Shown: positions 15,478 through 25,790 of the stretch, one piece after another
Position numbering within the stretch: position 1 is the first letter of the stretch
How the letters are laid out: each line of letters starts with the position of its first letter
DNA from: Thioalkalivibrio sp.
GTDB lineage: Bacteria; Pseudomonadota; Gammaproteobacteria; Ectothiorhodospirales; Ectothiorhodospiraceae
NCBI RefSeq assembly: GCF_007692535.1
Contig: NZ_REBW01000061.1
Location: forward strand, 1 to 36,871
Direction of reading: 5' to 3'
Length of the DNA stretch: 36,871 nucleotides
Position numbers and translations under genes: made by a program
Notes under the pieces: model-generated
Told to the model about the DNA's origin: nothing
Seen by the model: only the letters and a program-made list of their open reading frames with translations
Databases searched by the model: none

Positions 15478-17613
15478 CTACTTGACCCGCATGCCGGGAA
15501 GGGCGCCGTCGTCCGGGGCGAGCAGGAAGATGTCCTTCCCGCCCGGACCGGCGGCCAGGACCATCCCCTCGGAGACGCCGAAGCGCATCTTGCGTGGAGC
15601 CAGGTTCGCGACCATGACCGTGAGCCGGCCGGCAAGGTCTTCGGGCGCGTAGGCGGAGCGGATGCCGGCGAAAACCTGGCGCTGTTCGCCACCGAGATCG
15701 AGGGTGAGCCGCAGCAGCTTGTCCGCACCCTCGACGTACTCGGCGGCAGCGATGCGCGCCACGCGCAGGTCGAGGCGGGCGAAGGTTTCGTAGTCGATGG
15801 TTTCGGCGATGGGGTCCATGACGGGTTCCTGTGCTCCGGCGGACGTGCCGGCCGTGGCTGCATCGGCCGACGTCCCGGATCCAGGGGCGGCGCCTGGTGG
15901 CGCCGCATCGGCAGCACCCGCTCCTGTCGGTGCCATACCGGCAGGGCCTGCATCCGTCGGCGCCAGGCTCTCCCGGGAGGCCTCGAGCAGGGCCGTCACC
16001 GCAGCCGGCTCGATCCGGGTCATCAGCGCCTCGTAGGGCCGGATGGTTCCACCGATCAGCGGTTCTTCCCGGGCCGCCCAGGCGAGGTCCTCGCGGTTCA
16101 GGAAGCGGCCCGCCTGCGCGGCCAGGCGGGGCAGCACGGGAGCGAGGTAGATGATCAGGATGCGGAACAGATCCAGCCCCTGGGTGCAGGTCGCCTGGAC
16201 CTCGTCGGCGCGTTCCGGATCCTTCGCCAGCACCCACGGCCTGGCCTCGTCGATGTACTGGTTGGCCTGGTCGGCCAGCGCCATGATCTGCCGCATGGCC
16301 TGACTGTACTCACGGCCCTCGTAGTAGCGGGCGATCGTATCGCCGGCGACGACGAACTGCTGGTGCAGCTCGGGGCGCGGCAGCCGGGGGGACAGCGCGC
16401 CGTCGAAGCGCTTGGTCAGGAAACCGGCGCAGCGGCTGGCGATGTTGACCACCTTTCCGACCAGATCGGAGTTCACGCGCTGCACGAAGTCATCCAGGCT
16501 GAGGTCGATGTCGTCGACACCCGCGCCCAGCTTCGCCGCGAAGTAGTAGCGCAGGGCTTCGGGGTTCAGGTGGTCGAGGAAGTCGCGGGCGCGGATGAAG
16601 GTGCCGCGGGACTTCGACATCTTCTGGCCGTTCACGGTGAGGAAGCCGTGGCAGAACACCGCGGTCGGGGTGCGGAAGCCGGCGCCGTGCAGCATCGCCG
16701 GCCAGAACAATGTGTGAAAGTAGGCGATGTCCTTGCCGATGAAATGGTACATCTCGGTCTCGGAGCCCGCGCCCCACCAGGCGTCGAAGTCCAGCCCCTC
16801 CTGCTCCGCATAGGCCTTGAAGCTGGCCATGTAGCCGACCGGCGCGTCCAGCCACACGTAGAAGAACTTGCCCGGTGCGTCCGGAATCTCGAAGCCGAAG
16901 TAGGGCGCGTCGCGCGAGATGTCCCAATCCGCCAGGCCCGCCTCGAACCACTCGTTCAGCTTGTTGCGGATCGCGCTCTGCAGCCGCCCTGAACCCGTCC
17001 AATCGCGCAGGAAGGTCTCGAAGTCCGCGAGCTGGAAGAAGTAGTGCTCGGAGTCGCGGGGCACCGGGCGTGCTCCGCTGATGGCCGAGACCGCGTCCTG
17101 CAGATCCATCGGGCTGTAGGTGGCGCCGCAGGCCTCGCAGGAATCGCCGTACTGGTCGGTTGCGCCGCATTTGGGGCAGGTGCCCTTGATGAAGCGGTCG
17201 GGCAGGAACAGGCCTGCCTCCGGGTCATAGGCCTGCTGGATGGTGCGCACCGCGATGTGGCCGCCCGCCTTCAGCGCCTTATAGATAAAGGTGGCGCAAT
17301 AGCGGTTCTCTTCCGAGTGCGTGCTGTGATAGTGATCGAAGCCGACCAGAAATTCGGCGAAATCCGCCTCGTGCTCGGTGCGCACCCGGGCAATCAACGC
17401 CTCCGGCTCGATGCCCTCGGCTCGCGCCTTGAGCATGATCGGGGTCCCGTGGGCGTCGTCCGCGCAGACATAGATCGCCTCGTGACCCCGCGCGCGCTGG
17501 AAGCGCGCCCAGATGTCCGTCTGGATGTATTCGACCAGATGTCCCAGGTGGATCGGGCCGTTGGCGTACGGCAGGGCGCTGGTGATGAGGATCTTGCGGC
17601 GGGATTCGGTCAT
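15478..17613 (-). CDS. metG: Methionyl-tRNA synthetase
   Basis: Charges tRNA-Met and initiator tRNA. The 711-aa class I synthetase has the HLGH motif (HIGH equivalent) near residue 22, the zinc knuckle [21 protein letters not shown], and the signature [12 protein letters not shown]-terminal tRNA-binding (EMAP-II/Trbp111-like) domain contains [20 protein letters not shown] and [16 protein letters not shown]. The two parts are joined by an unusually long Ala/Gly/Pro/Thr-rich linker (about residues 555-600). It is divergent from apbC. Confidence 0.97.
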   Translation of the reverse strand: MTESRRKILITSALPYANGPIHLGHLVEYIQTDIWARFQRARGHEAIYVCADDAHGTPIMLKARAEGIEPEALIARVRTEHEADFAEFLVGFDHYHSTHSEENRYCATFIYKALKAGGHIAVRTIQQAYDPEAGLFLPDRFIKGTCPKCGATDQYGDSCEACGATYSPMDLQDAVSAISGARPVPRDSEHYFFQLADFETFLRDWTGSGRLQSAIRNKLNEWFEAGLADWDISRDAPYFGFEIPDAPGKFFYVWLDAPVGYMASFKAYAEQEGLDFDAWWGAGSETEMYHFIGKDIAYFHTLFWPAMLHGAGFRTPTAVFCHGFLTVNGQKMSKSRGTFIRARDFLDHLNPEALRYYFAAKLGAGVDDIDLSLDDFVQRVNSDLVGKVVNIASRCAGFLTKRFDGALSPRLPRPELHQQFVVAGDTIARYYEGREYSQAMRQIMALADQANQYIDEARPWVLAKDPERADEVQATCTQGLDLFRILIIYLAPVLPRLAAQAGRFLNREDLAWAAREEPLIGGTIRPYEALMTRIEPAAVTALLEASRESLAPTDAGPAGMAPTGAGAADAAPPGAAPGSGTSADAATAGTSAGAQEPVMDPIAETIDYETFARLDLRVARIAAAEYVEGADKLLRLTLDLGGEQRQVFAGIRSAYAPEDLAGRLTVMVANLAPRKMRFGVSEGMVLAAGPGGKDIFLLAPDDGALPGMRVK

Positions 17614-17782
17614 CGCGGGCAGGCGGTCTCTTTTGGCGTGAGGCGGGCGGCGGCTAACCCATTATTCTCGGGGCTGGGCTGTGGCTTGTCGAGGCGTTGG
17701 TGCGCAGAAGGAGCCCGGCTTGACCGCCTCGGCGCGGTCGATCGCCCCTGTCGCCGCTATTGTGCCGCACGCCGTGGGTGAT

Positions 17783-17811
17783 TTGGCGGGGCGGTTCCCG
17801 ATCGTTACTAT
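17783..17811 (+). promoter_or_regulatory. Putative sigma70 promoter of apbC-dcd
   Basis: TTGGCG (17783-17788) and TACTAT (17806-17811) are spaced by exactly 17 bp and lie 37 bp upstream of the apbC ATG. The rest of the 234-bp metG-apbC divergent gap shows no other clear element. Confidence 0.5.
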
Positions 17812-17847
17812 GCGCGGTCTAGGCAAATCACAGGGAATCAGTCAACC

Positions 17848-18939
17848 ATGTCCGAGTTATCGCGTCTGCAGATCGAAACCGCCCTGAAAACGGTTCAGGA
17901 CAAGTACCTGGAGAAGGACCTGATGGCGGCGGGCGCCGTGAAGGACATCGGCATCGACGGCGCGCGGGCCACGGTCGCGATCGAACTGGGATATTCGGCT
18001 TCGGGCTATTTCGACGAACTGCGCGAAAATGTGGAGAAGGCGCTCGCGACCGTAGACGGCCTCGATCACGCCGATGTCACGATATCCAGCCGGGTGGTTT
18101 CGCATGCGGTGCAGAAGAGTCTGAAACCGATGGCCGGCATCAAGAACATCATCGCCGTGGCTTCGGGCAAGGGCGGGGTGGGCAAGTCGACCACCGCGGT
18201 CAACCTGGCGCTGGCCCTGGCTGCAGAGGGCGGCAAGGTCGGGATCCTGGACGCCGACATTTACGGCCCCAGCCAGCCGCGGATGCTCGGGATCACCGAC
18301 AAGCCGGAGTCCAAGGACGGCAAGAGCATGGAACCGCTGCGGAAATACGGTCTGCAGGCGATGTCGATCGGCTTCCTGATCGAGGAAGACACCCCGATGA
18401 TCTGGCGCGGACCGATGGTGACCCAGGCGCTGGAGCAGTTGCTGCGCGATACCAACTGGGAGGATCTGGACTATCTCGTGGTCGACCTGCCGCCGGGCAC
18501 CGGCGACATCCAGCTCACGCTGTCCCAGAAGATCCCGGTCAGCGGGGCGGTGATCGTGACGACGCCCCAGGACATCGCCCTGCTGGACGCGCGCAAGGGC
18601 CTGAAGATGTTCGAAAAGGTGGACGTGCCTGTGCTGGGCATCGTCGAGAACATGAGCATCCACATCTGCTCAAAGTGCGGCCACGAGGAGTACATCTTCG
18701 GTCAGGGCGGTGGCGAGAAGATGGCGACCGACTACAGCGTCGACCTGCTCGGCGCGCTGCCGCTGGACATCAGCATCCGCGAGCAGGCCGACGGCGGCGA
18801 GCCGACGGTGGTGCGCTCACCCGACAGCCGCATCGCGGAGATCTACCGCGAGATCGCCCGCCGCACCGGCGCCAAGCTGGCCGAGACGAGCAAGGATTAC
18901 AGCGGCAAGTTCCCGAGCATCGTGATCAAGAACACCTGA
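17848..18939 (+). CDS. apbC: Iron-sulfur cluster carrier P-loop protein (Mrp/ApbC/NBP35 family)
   Basis: Cytoplasmic ATPase that carries and transfers [4Fe-4S] clusters. The 363-aa product has an N-terminal MIP18-like (DUF59) domain (about 1-90) and a ParA-type domain with the deviant Walker A ASGKGGVGKSTTAVNLALAL, the DADIYGPSQPRMLG motif and VVDLPPGTGD. The cluster-binding CxxC is in HICSKCGHEEYIFG. Only 3 bp separate it from dcd. E. coli also has the mrp gene divergent from metG, so the arrangement is conserved. This is not an Mrp antiporter subunit despite the shared name. Confidence 0.96.
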   Translation: MSELSRLQIETALKTVQDKYLEKDLMAAGAVKDIGIDGARATVAIELGYSASGYFDELRENVEKALATVDGLDHADVTISSRVVSHAVQKSLKPMAGIKNIIAVASGKGGVGKSTTAVNLALALAAEGGKVGILDADIYGPSQPRMLGITDKPESKDGKSMEPLRKYGLQAMSIGFLIEEDTPMIWRGPMVTQALEQLLRDTNWEDLDYLVVDLPPGTGDIQLTLSQKIPVSGAVIVTTPQDIALLDARKGLKMFEKVDVPVLGIVENMSIHICSKCGHEEYIFGQGGGEKMATDYSVDLLGALPLDISIREQADGGEPTVVRSPDSRIAEIYREIARRTGAKLAETSKDYSGKFPSIVIKNT

Positions 18940-18942
18940 CCG

Positions 18943-19509
18943 ATGTCCATCAAGTCGGACCGGTGGATTCGTCGCATGGCCGAGTCCACCGGCATGATCG
19001 AGCCCTTCGAGCCGGGACAGGTGCGTTTCCGCGAGGATCTGCGCATCGTGTCCTACGGAACCTCGAGTTACGGCTACGATGTCCGCTGCGCGGACGAATT
19101 CAAGATCTTCACGAACATCAACAGCTCGATCGTCGATCCGAAGTCCTTCGATGAACGCAGCTTCGTCGACGTGAAGGCCGATGTCTGCATCATCCCGCCG
19201 AACTCCTTCGCGCTGGCGCGTACGGTGGAATACTTCCGGATTCCGCGCAACGTGCTGACGATCTGCCTCGGCAAAAGCACCTATGCGCGCTGCGGGATCA
19301 TCGTCAACGTAACGCCGCTGGAGCCCGAGTGGGAGGGGCACGTGACGCTGGAGTTCTCGAACACCACGCCGCTGCCGGCCAAGATCTACGCCAACGAGGG
19401 CATCGCCCAGATGCTGTTCCTGGAATCCGACGAGGTCTGCGAGACTTCCTACAGGGACCGAGGCGGAAAGTACCAGGGCCAGCGGGGCGTCACCCTGCCC
19501 AAGACCTGA
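18943..19509 (+). CDS. dcd: dCTP deaminase
   Basis: Converts dCTP to dUTP for dTTP synthesis. The 188-aa trimer-forming enzyme shows [15 protein letters not shown] and the highly conserved core [20 protein letters not shown], then [20 protein letters not shown], which contains the catalytic Glu. The C-terminal [12 protein letters not shown] loop closes the nucleotide site. It starts 3 bp after apbC and is probably co-transcribed with it. Confidence 0.97.
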   Translation: MSIKSDRWIRRMAESTGMIEPFEPGQVRFREDLRIVSYGTSSYGYDVRCADEFKIFTNINSSIVDPKSFDERSFVDVKADVCIIPPNSFALARTVEYFRIPRNVLTICLGKSTYARCGIIVNVTPLEPEWEGHVTLEFSNTTPLPAKIYANEGIAQMLFLESDEVCETSYRDRGGKYQGQRGVTLPKT

Positions 19510-19580
19510 GACGGGGCCTGCCGCGCACCAACGCGGGCGCACCGGGGGCGTATCAGCGTGAAAGTCATGGCCCCCGTTCT

Positions 19581-19610
19581 GTAGGTCGGGTTAGCGTAGC
19601 GTAACCCGAC
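19581..19610. repeat. Dispersed dyad GTAGGTCGGGTTAGCG...GTAACCCGAC, copy 1
   Basis: A 30-bp imperfect palindrome (GTCGGGTTA/TAACCCGAC arms) downstream of dcd. Six copies occur in this window. The motif is widespread in proteobacterial intergenic DNA. It could form a hairpin at the 3' end of the dcd message. Confidence 0.9.
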
Positions 19611-19627
19611 GTGCCGGGGACGACTCA

Positions 19628-19708
19628 TGGAGTGCGGGAGCTTGCTCCCGCCATTCGGTGCCGGGGATCACCCAGCTCCCGACAGCCGCGGCAAGCCGCC
19701 GCACTCCA
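19628..19708. repeat. 81-bp palindromic element, copy 3
   Basis: Same terminal repeats as copy 1 (TGGAGTGCGG/CCGCACTCCA) and the same first hairpin GCGGGAGCTTGCTCCCGC. The interior differs in sequence. It lies between the 3' ends of convergent dcd and fabA. Confidence 0.85.
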
Positions 19709-19743
19709 TAGGCGTTTCCGCTCAAACAGCGACAGATCGGGCG

Positions 19744-20256
19744 TCAGAAGTTCTCGGTGGAGGTGAACAGGCCGACGCGCAGATCCTTTGCGGTATAGAT
19801 CTCGCGACCGTCCACCTGCACCGAGCCGTCGGCGATGCCGAGCACCAGCTTGCGGGCGATCACCCGCTTCATGTCCAGATGGTAGGTCACCTTCTTCGCG
19901 GTCGGCAGCACCTGGCCGGTGAACTTCACCTCGCCCACGCCGAGCGCGCGCCCGCGTCCCGGGTTGCCCAGCCAGGCCAAGTGGAAGCCGACGAGCTGCC
20001 ACATCGCGTCGAGGCCGAGGCAGCCGGGCATCACCGGGTCGCCCGGGAAATGGCAGGCGAAGAACCAGAGGTCCGGATGGATGTCCAGTTCCGCGAGCAT
20101 CTCGCCCTTGCCGTACTTGCCGCCGTCGCTGTTGATCTTCAGCACCCGGTCCATCATCAGCATGTTCGGTACGGGCAGGCGGGCGTTGCCCGGACCGAAC
20201 ATCCTGCCGTAGCCGCAGTCCAGCAGTTCGTCGCGGTCGTAATGGTCTTTCTGCAT
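19744..20256 (-). CDS. fabA: 3-hydroxydecanoyl-ACP dehydratase/isomerase
   Basis: Dehydrates 3-hydroxydecanoyl-ACP and isomerises trans-2 to cis-3 decenoyl-ACP, the committed step to unsaturated fatty acids. The 170-aa product has the active-site His at residue 69 and Asp at 83 in [20 protein letters not shown], matching E. coli FabA, and the [15 protein letters not shown] segment. The track ORF starts far upstream (20676); the ATG at 20256 has an AGGA ribosome site and gives [17 protein letters not shown]. No fabB lies alongside, although the two are often adjacent. Confidence 0.96.
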   Translation of the reverse strand: MQKDHYDRDELLDCGYGRMFGPGNARLPVPNMLMMDRVLKINSDGGKYGKGEMLAELDIHPDLWFFACHFPGDPVMPGCLGLDAMWQLVGFHLAWLGNPGRGRALGVGEVKFTGQVLPTAKKVTYHLDMKRVIARKLVLGIADGSVQVDGREIYTAKDLRVGLFTSTENF

Positions 20257-20412
20257 GATGGAGTCCTGGTGCAAACCCGGTATTGGACCGAAACCGGTGG
20301 CCAAAAGCAATTCCGGTCCTGTCGGCGGCCGGTTCGGGCAACCAGCGCAGTTGCTGGACTTGGGTGATCGATCGGCCATACTTCGTGGTCTGTCCACGCG
20401 GGGGAGGGGAAG

Positions 20413-21774
20413 GTGACCGAAACGATCCTGATCTGGGTGGCCGCCATCCTCGTGCTCATCCTCGTGCTGGACTTCGCGCGGCAGCCGGTACGCCGGTTCC
20501 TCGTCGCCACGGCCAGCCTGATCGCGCGGATCACCTGCGGGCTGCGCGCACAACTGGTGCATCTGCGCGACGCCGTTGGGCGCTGGCAGAGTCTGCACCT
20601 GGCGCGGCTCGAGGCTGTGCGCCTGGCCGATGCGGTGGATGCGCTCGAGCGCAACTACGGTGATCTGATCGGGCACGACCTGGCGCTGTTACCGGATCTG
20701 CGCCAGCACACCTACGCCGTCCTCCGCGACCTCGAGTCGGCCTATGCCCGCGAGGAGACGGGTCTCACGAGTGAGCCGGCCTGGGTACGCCGCCTTGAGT
20801 CGCTCGCGCGTACCCCCTCCGGTGACCAGCCGCAGAGCCAGCGCCTGGCCCGTGACATGCAGGAGACCGTGCTGCGCATCGCCCGGATGGCTCTGGAGGA
20901 GCACCGCCAGAATGCCCGGGCGTTGTTGGCCACCCGGCGCAGGCTGCAGCAGCCGTTGCAGGATCTGGTGTCGCGTCTGGCGTCGCTGCAGGAGCGTCTG
21001 GCGAGCCTGGAGGGGCAGGCGCAGGGACTGGACGCAAAGCTGAAGCGGTTCGAACAGAACCGGACCAACCGTTCGCTGCGCATGCCGGTCTACGCGCGTG
21101 CCGGCGGGCAGTGGTTGCTCAGCGCCGCCGGCCTGGCGCTGGCGGCGCTTGCCGTCTACGTCTACCAGCAGGTCTTCCACGAGCCCTTCGAACTCCTGTT
21201 TCCGGCCCTGACCGACACCACACCCGATGTCTCGATGCTCGCGATCTGGACGCTGCTGGGCGTTTCGGCCCTGACCGGCTGGATCCTGGTCGAAACGCGC
21301 GCGGCTGCCGGCGCGGGCTTGACGCCACTGGCGCGCCTTGCCCCGTTCTCGCGCGCGCTGCTCACGGCCATCGCCGGAGCGATCCTGCTCGCCGTGGTGA
21401 TCGTCTCCATGATCAACGGCTATCTTCGGGAATGGTTTCTCTACCGGGCCGAACTGGTCGAGGTGCTGATGGCTGGTGGCGTCCAGCCACCGGGGCCCGA
21501 TGTGGATTGGGTCGCGCAGATTCTCGGGGGACTTCTCGGGTTGGTTTTGCCGCTGGTGGTCGCCCTTGCACCGCTATGGCTGCTCGGGCTGCTGGCGGCC
21601 ACGCGCGTGCTCTCCGGCGGCGCACTCTGGGTCCTGCTGGCACTGCTCGCGGGGCTGCTGCAGTGGCTGGCGGGAATTTCCATGCAGCTGCGCCGCTGGC
21701 TCCCGGCGGGCTTCGATCTCGTGATCTTCCTTCCCGAGGCCTTCAGACGCTGGCGCCGGCGCGACCCGGCCTGA
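20413..21774 (+). CDS. Predicted membrane protein with long coiled-coil domain
   Basis: I do not recognise this 453-aa protein. It has one N-terminal hydrophobic helix ([18 protein letters not shown]), then about 190 residues of charged helical, coiled-coil-like sequence ([20 protein letters not shown] and neighbours), followed by about five or six transmembrane helices in the C-terminal half ([55 protein letters not shown]) and a basic tail. The start is a GTG with a purine-rich GGGGAGGGGAAG leader. The architecture recalls membrane scaffold or mechanosensing proteins, but no function is assigned. It is divergent from fabA. Confidence 0.75.
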   Translation: MTETILIWVAAILVLILVLDFARQPVRRFLVATASLIARITCGLRAQLVHLRDAVGRWQSLHLARLEAVRLADAVDALERNYGDLIGHDLALLPDLRQHTYAVLRDLESAYAREETGLTSEPAWVRRLESLARTPSGDQPQSQRLARDMQETVLRIARMALEEHRQNARALLATRRRLQQPLQDLVSRLASLQERLASLEGQAQGLDAKLKRFEQNRTNRSLRMPVYARAGGQWLLSAAGLALAALAVYVYQQVFHEPFELLFPALTDTTPDVSMLAIWTLLGVSALTGWILVETRAAAGAGLTPLARLAPFSRALLTAIAGAILLAVVIVSMINGYLREWFLYRAELVEVLMAGGVQPPGPDVDWVAQILGGLLGLVLPLVVALAPLWLLGLLAATRVLSGGALWVLLALLAGLLQWLAGISMQLRRWLPAGFDLVIFLPEAFRRWRRRDPA

Positions 21775-21879
21775 CGCGTCAGCCGGAGCGAGAAGTTCTC
21801 CGGGAGCACCCTTCGGCCGCGAGGACTGGTAAACTGCCACGCCGATTGACCGTTTCGCGAGAGCTGGGAGAAGGGCAGC

Positions 21880-22557
21880 ATGGGTTTCAGATTTGTCGGC
21901 ATCGTATTTGTCTTGGGTTTGCTCCTGGTCTTCACGACGCAGGCGGCGGCGCAAAACGTCACGCGCTACATCAGCGAGGAACTCGAGGTGGGCGTGCGCA
22001 CCGGGAAGACGCTGCAGAACCGAATCATCCGGAGCGCGCGCAGCGGCGAGCAGGTCACCGTGCTGCAACAGGATCCCGATGGTCACTCGCAGATCCGGTT
22101 CGCCAACGGCACCGAGGGCTGGATTCTCACCCGTTACCTGCAGAATCAGCCGCATTCGCGTGAACGGCTCGCGGCGGTGCAGGCGGAACTGGACGAGATC
22201 CGCTCCGGTTCCGACGACCAGGCCGGCCGTATTGCCCAGTTGCTGGATACGCGCCGGGGCCTGGAGGCCGAGCGCGAGACCCTGCAGCGTCAACTTGCCG
22301 ACCTCGAGAGTGAGCTCGAGGAGTTGCGGGATGTCGCCGCCCGTCCACAGGAAATCCGGGCTCAGAACGCGCAGCTGCGCAGTTCCCTGGTCGAGGCACA
22401 GGGCTCCGCCGAGGACTACCGCCGCCAGGTCGAGGTGATGCGGGCGGACAGCCAGCGCAAGTGGTTCATGACCGGCGCGCTGGTGACGGTGGGTTCGCTG
22501 ATTTTCGGAATCCTGCTGACGCGGCTTCCGCGCCGGCGTCGCAGCAGCGAGTGGTAG
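21880..22557 (+). CDS. SH3-domain protein (TIGR04211/YgiM-like)
   Basis: A 225-aa envelope protein: signal peptide (GIVFVLGLLLVFTTQAAAQ), a bacterial SH3 domain (VTRYISEELEVGVRTG ... ANGTEGWILTRYLQNQP, about residues 27-90), a coiled coil (about 95-190, with LEAERETLQRQLADLESELE) and a single C-terminal transmembrane helix with a basic end (LLTRLPRRRRS). This is the layout of E. coli YgiM and the TIGR04211 family. The precise role is unknown. The ribosome site GAGAAGGG supports the ATG. Upstream of mrpA by 160 bp. Confidence 0.88.
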   Translation: MGFRFVGIVFVLGLLLVFTTQAAAQNVTRYISEELEVGVRTGKTLQNRIIRSARSGEQVTVLQQDPDGHSQIRFANGTEGWILTRYLQNQPHSRERLAAVQAELDEIRSGSDDQAGRIAQLLDTRRGLEAERETLQRQLADLESELEELRDVAARPQEIRAQNAQLRSSLVEAQGSAEDYRRQVEVMRADSQRKWFMTGALVTVGSLIFGILLTRLPRRRRSSEW

Positions 22558-22717
22558 CCCGAACAGGAAGCCGATGGTTGCTTGCGCCCGAGGCACCGGG
22601 CCGGTAGCCTTCGCGCGGTTCCGTGTTGCCGTGTTGCGGCACTGCACCTGGCTCTGGATGCCAATCCGTGTGCGCATCGGGGTGCGCCCGCTTTCCTGAC
22701 CAAGGAGTCTTGACCGA

Positions 22718-25018
22718 ATGCTGTACGCGATTCTGTCGACATTCGTGCTGGCGGCGCTCGCGCCTTGGGTGCACCGGCTGACAGGGCGCTACAGCGGCTG
22801 GGTGCTGGCGTTGCTTCCCGCCGCGCTCTTCCTCTACTTCGCCAGCTTCCTCCCGGCCATCAATGCCGGCGAGGTGGTGATACTGGTCACGCCCTGGATG
22901 CCCGGGCTGGACATCCAGCTCTCGTTCCTGGTCGATGGGCTGTCCCTGCTGTTCGCATTGCTGATCTCGGGGATCGGCTTCTTCATCGTCAGTTACGCCG
23001 GGCGTTACCTCGAGAAGAGCCGTGACCTCGGGCGCTTTTACGTGCTCATCCTGTCGTTCATGGGCTCGATGCTGGGCCTGGTGCTGGCCGACAACCTGGT
23101 CGCGATGTTCGTCTTCTGGGAGCTGACCAGCGTCACTTCCTATCTGCTGATCGGTTACAACCACGAGGACCTGAAGGCGCGCAAGGCGGCGCTGCAGGGG
23201 CTGATCGTGACCGTTGGCGGCGGGCTGGCCCTGCTCGCGGGGATCGTGATGCTGGCCATCGCCGGCGGCAGCTACGAACTCTCGGAGATCCTGAATTCCG
23301 GCGATGCCGTGCGCGAACACGCGCTGTACCTGCCGCTGCTGATCCTGATCCTCCTCGGCGCCTTCACCAAGTCCGCACAGGTGCCGTTCCACTTCTGGCT
23401 GCCGAACGCGATGGCGGCGCCGACGCCGGTCTCGGCCTACCTGCATTCGGCGACCATGGTGAAGGCCGGCATCTACCTGCTGGCGCGGCTGAATCCGTCA
23501 CTGGGCGGCACCGAGGTCTGGTTCACGGTGCTCGCGCTGTTTGGCGCGGTGACGATGTTCGTCGGTGTGTTCCTGTCGTTCCGCAGCACCGGCATCAAGA
23601 GCGTGCTCGCGTATTCGACCGTGATGGCGCTGGGCATGCTGACCATGCTGATCGGCATTGGCACCGAGACGGCGCTGCTCGCGGCGATGGCGTTCCTGCT
23701 CGCGCATTCGCTGTACAAAGGCGCGCTGTTCCTGGTGGCCGGGATTCTCGATCACGAGGCGGGCGCGAAGGACTTCCTGCAGACGGGGGGGCTGCGGGCT
23801 GCGCTCCCGGTGACCTCGGCCTTCGCGATTCTTGCGGCATTGTCGATGGCCGGCGTGCTGCCGCTGTTCGGCTTCGTGGCCAAGGAACTGATGCTGGAGT
23901 CGGTGCTGGGTGCGCCGGGGCTGGTGCCGCTGCTGGCGTTGCTCGCGATCGCCTCGGCCATCCTCGGGGTTGGCGTGGCGGCGATCGTCGGCATCCGGCC
24001 CTGGTTCGGCCCGCGCGTCGAGACACCGAAGACGCCGCATGAGGCGCCGCCGGCACTGGTCGCCGGTCCCGTGGTGCTGGCCAGCCTGGGCCTGGTGTTC
24101 GGACTCGGGCCGGGTCTGGCGGAGGGCGGCATACTGGCCGCCGCGGCGCAGGCGGTGAACGGCGGCGTGCCGGTCGACGCCTACCTGGCGCTGTGGCACG
24201 GACTGAACTGGCCGCTCGCGATCAGCGTGCTCGCGCTGGTGGCCGGGCTGTTCCTGTACAGCCGCTGGGAGCGCGTGCGGGAGCTGCTGGCCTGGGTCGA
24301 CACCGCGTCCCGGTACGGGCCGGAGCGCGGCTACGACAAGATGATGGACGGGATCATCGGCTTTTCCGACTGGCAGACGCGCGTACTGCAGAACGGTTAT
24401 CTGCGCTTCTACATCATGTTCATCATCGTGGCCACCGCCCTGATGGTCGGCGTGACGGCGCAGATCTTCGGGGTGTCCGTGGGCCCGTTGGCGATCGCGG
24501 ACCTGCGCGTGTACGAAATGGCGATCGTCGCGATCATGGCGTTGTCCGCGCTGTTCGCGGTGCTCACCCGCTCGCGCCTGGGGGCGGTTGCGGCCCTCGG
24601 CTCCTTCGGCTTTACCGTGGCCCTGATCTTCGTTCTGTTCAGCGCGCTGGATGTGGGAATCACCCAGATCCTGGTCGAAACGCTGACGGTGATCCTGCTG
24701 GTGCTGGTGCTGTTCCGCCTGCCCGGCTTCCTCGGCCTGTCGCCCTGGTGGGTCAAGCTGCGCGATGCGACGATCGCGCTCGCCGCCGGGGGCATGGTGA
24801 CGCTGCTGATCCTCAGCACGCACAGTGCGCGCGAGTTCGATTCCATCGCACAGGAGCTGATCGAGTGGTCGGTGCCCGAGGGCTACGGCCGCAACGTGGT
24901 GAACGTGATCCTGGTCGATTTCCGGACCCTCGACACGCTGGGTGAGATTTTCGTACTCGCGCTGGCGGCCGTGGGGGTTTACGCGATGATCCGCTTCCGC
25001 GCGGAGGACCGCCGATGA
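22718..25018 (+). CDS. mrpA: Mrp Na+/H+ antiporter subunit A
   Basis: Large membrane subunit (766 aa) of the multisubunit cation/proton antiporter. The NuoL-like core has the key Glu in [20 protein letters not shown], the Lys in [19 protein letters not shown], and [16 protein letters not shown]. The C-terminal part (after about residue 580) contains fused MbhD/MbhE-like (DUF4040) helices such as [17 protein letters not shown]. The length is near that of B. subtilis MrpA. The ATG has AAGGAG upstream with slightly long spacing. Followed by mrpB with an ATGA overlap. Mrp exports Na+ in exchange for H+, important for alkaline pH and salt tolerance. Confidence 0.96.
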   Translation: MLYAILSTFVLAALAPWVHRLTGRYSGWVLALLPAALFLYFASFLPAINAGEVVILVTPWMPGLDIQLSFLVDGLSLLFALLISGIGFFIVSYAGRYLEKSRDLGRFYVLILSFMGSMLGLVLADNLVAMFVFWELTSVTSYLLIGYNHEDLKARKAALQGLIVTVGGGLALLAGIVMLAIAGGSYELSEILNSGDAVREHALYLPLLILILLGAFTKSAQVPFHFWLPNAMAAPTPVSAYLHSATMVKAGIYLLARLNPSLGGTEVWFTVLALFGAVTMFVGVFLSFRSTGIKSVLAYSTVMALGMLTMLIGIGTETALLAAMAFLLAHSLYKGALFLVAGILDHEAGAKDFLQTGGLRAALPVTSAFAILAALSMAGVLPLFGFVAKELMLESVLGAPGLVPLLALLAIASAILGVGVAAIVGIRPWFGPRVETPKTPHEAPPALVAGPVVLASLGLVFGLGPGLAEGGILAAAAQAVNGGVPVDAYLALWHGLNWPLAISVLALVAGLFLYSRWERVRELLAWVDTASRYGPERGYDKMMDGIIGFSDWQTRVLQNGYLRFYIMFIIVATALMVGVTAQIFGVSVGPLAIADLRVYEMAIVAIMALSALFAVLTRSRLGAVAALGSFGFTVALIFVLFSALDVGITQILVETLTVILLVLVLFRLPGFLGLSPWWVKLRDATIALAAGGMVTLLILSTHSAREFDSIAQELIEWSVPEGYGRNVVNVILVDFRTLDTLGEIFVLALAAVGVYAMIRFRAEDRR

Positions 25019-25440
25019 ACATGCACTCGCTGATCCTGCGTACCGCGGGGAACTTCCTGCTGCCGCTGCTGCTGCTTTTTTCGGTGTTTCTGCTGCTGCG
25101 CGGTCACGACGAGCCGGGCGGCGGGTTCATCGCCGGGCTGGTCGCGGCCGGTGCGATCGTGCTGTACGTGTTCTCGATGGATATCGCCTCCGCGCGCAGG
25201 CTGCTGCGCGTCGATCCGCGCGACCTCCTCGGCGCGGGGATGGTCATCGCGGTCCTGAGTGGCGCGCCGGCGGCGTTCCTGGGCCAGCCGTACTTCACCG
25301 CGCAGTGGTGGGAGTTCGGGCTGCCCGGGGGTGGGGAGCTGAAGCTGAGCACGGTGCTCATCTTCGACATCGGCGTGTACCTGGTGGTCGTCGGCGCGGT
25401 GCTGACGATCATTCTCAACCTGGCCGAGGCGGAGGACTGA
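25015..25440 (+). CDS. mrpB: Mrp Na+/H+ antiporter subunit B
   Basis: A 141-aa membrane protein with four hydrophobic segments. The signature [20 protein letters not shown] is characteristic of MrpB/MnhB. The ATG overlaps the mrpA stop (ATGA) and mrpC starts two bases after its stop, giving strict co-translation within the complex. Confidence 0.95.
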   Translation: MNMHSLILRTAGNFLLPLLLLFSVFLLLRGHDEPGGGFIAGLVAAGAIVLYVFSMDIASARRLLRVDPRDLLGAGMVIAVLSGAPAAFLGQPYFTAQWWEFGLPGGGELKLSTVLIFDIGVYLVVVGAVLTIILNLAEAED

Positions 25441-25442
25441 CG

Positions 25443-25790
25443 ATGGAAATCGTGATGGCCCTCGTAATCGGCTTCCTGTACGCGGCGGCGCTGTACATGA
25501 TGCTGCGCCGTTCCATCGTGAAACTCGTGATCGGCCTGGTGCTGCTCTCGAATGCGGCGAACCTGCTGATCTTCACTGCCGCCGGGCTGGTGCGCGGCGC
25601 GCCTCCGCTGATCTACCCGGGCGATCTCGTTCCGCCGGGCGTCAGCGCCGACCCGCTCGCGCAGGCGCTGATCCTGACCGCGATCGTGATCGGGTTCGGC
25701 GTGCTCGCCTTCGCGGTGGTGCTGATTCACCGCGCCTACGAGGTAGTGGGCGCCGATGACATGGATAAGATGAAGGATACGGATACATGA
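25443..25790 (+). CDS. mrpC: Mrp Na+/H+ antiporter subunit C
   Basis: A 115-aa NuoK-like subunit with three helices ([53 protein letters not shown]). The [17 protein letters not shown] segment is typical of MrpC/MnhC. The track lists a longer frame from 25305, which overlaps mrpB; the ATG at 25443 directly after the mrpB stop is correct. The stop overlaps the mrpD start. Confidence 0.95.
   Translation: MEIVMALVIGFLYAAALYMMLRRSIVKLVIGLVLLSNAANLLIFTAAGLVRGAPPLIYPGDLVPPGVSADPLAQALILTAIVIGFGVLAFAVVLIHRAYEVVGADDMDKMKDTDT

Noticed and set aside
15355-16992. 545-aa plus-strand ORF antisense to metG
   Set aside because: Shadow frame; metG has HLGH, KMSKS and the zinc knuckle on the other strand.
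23498-24823. 441-aa minus-strand ORF antisense to mrpA
   Set aside because: His/Gln/Arg-rich shadow of a hydrophobic membrane gene.
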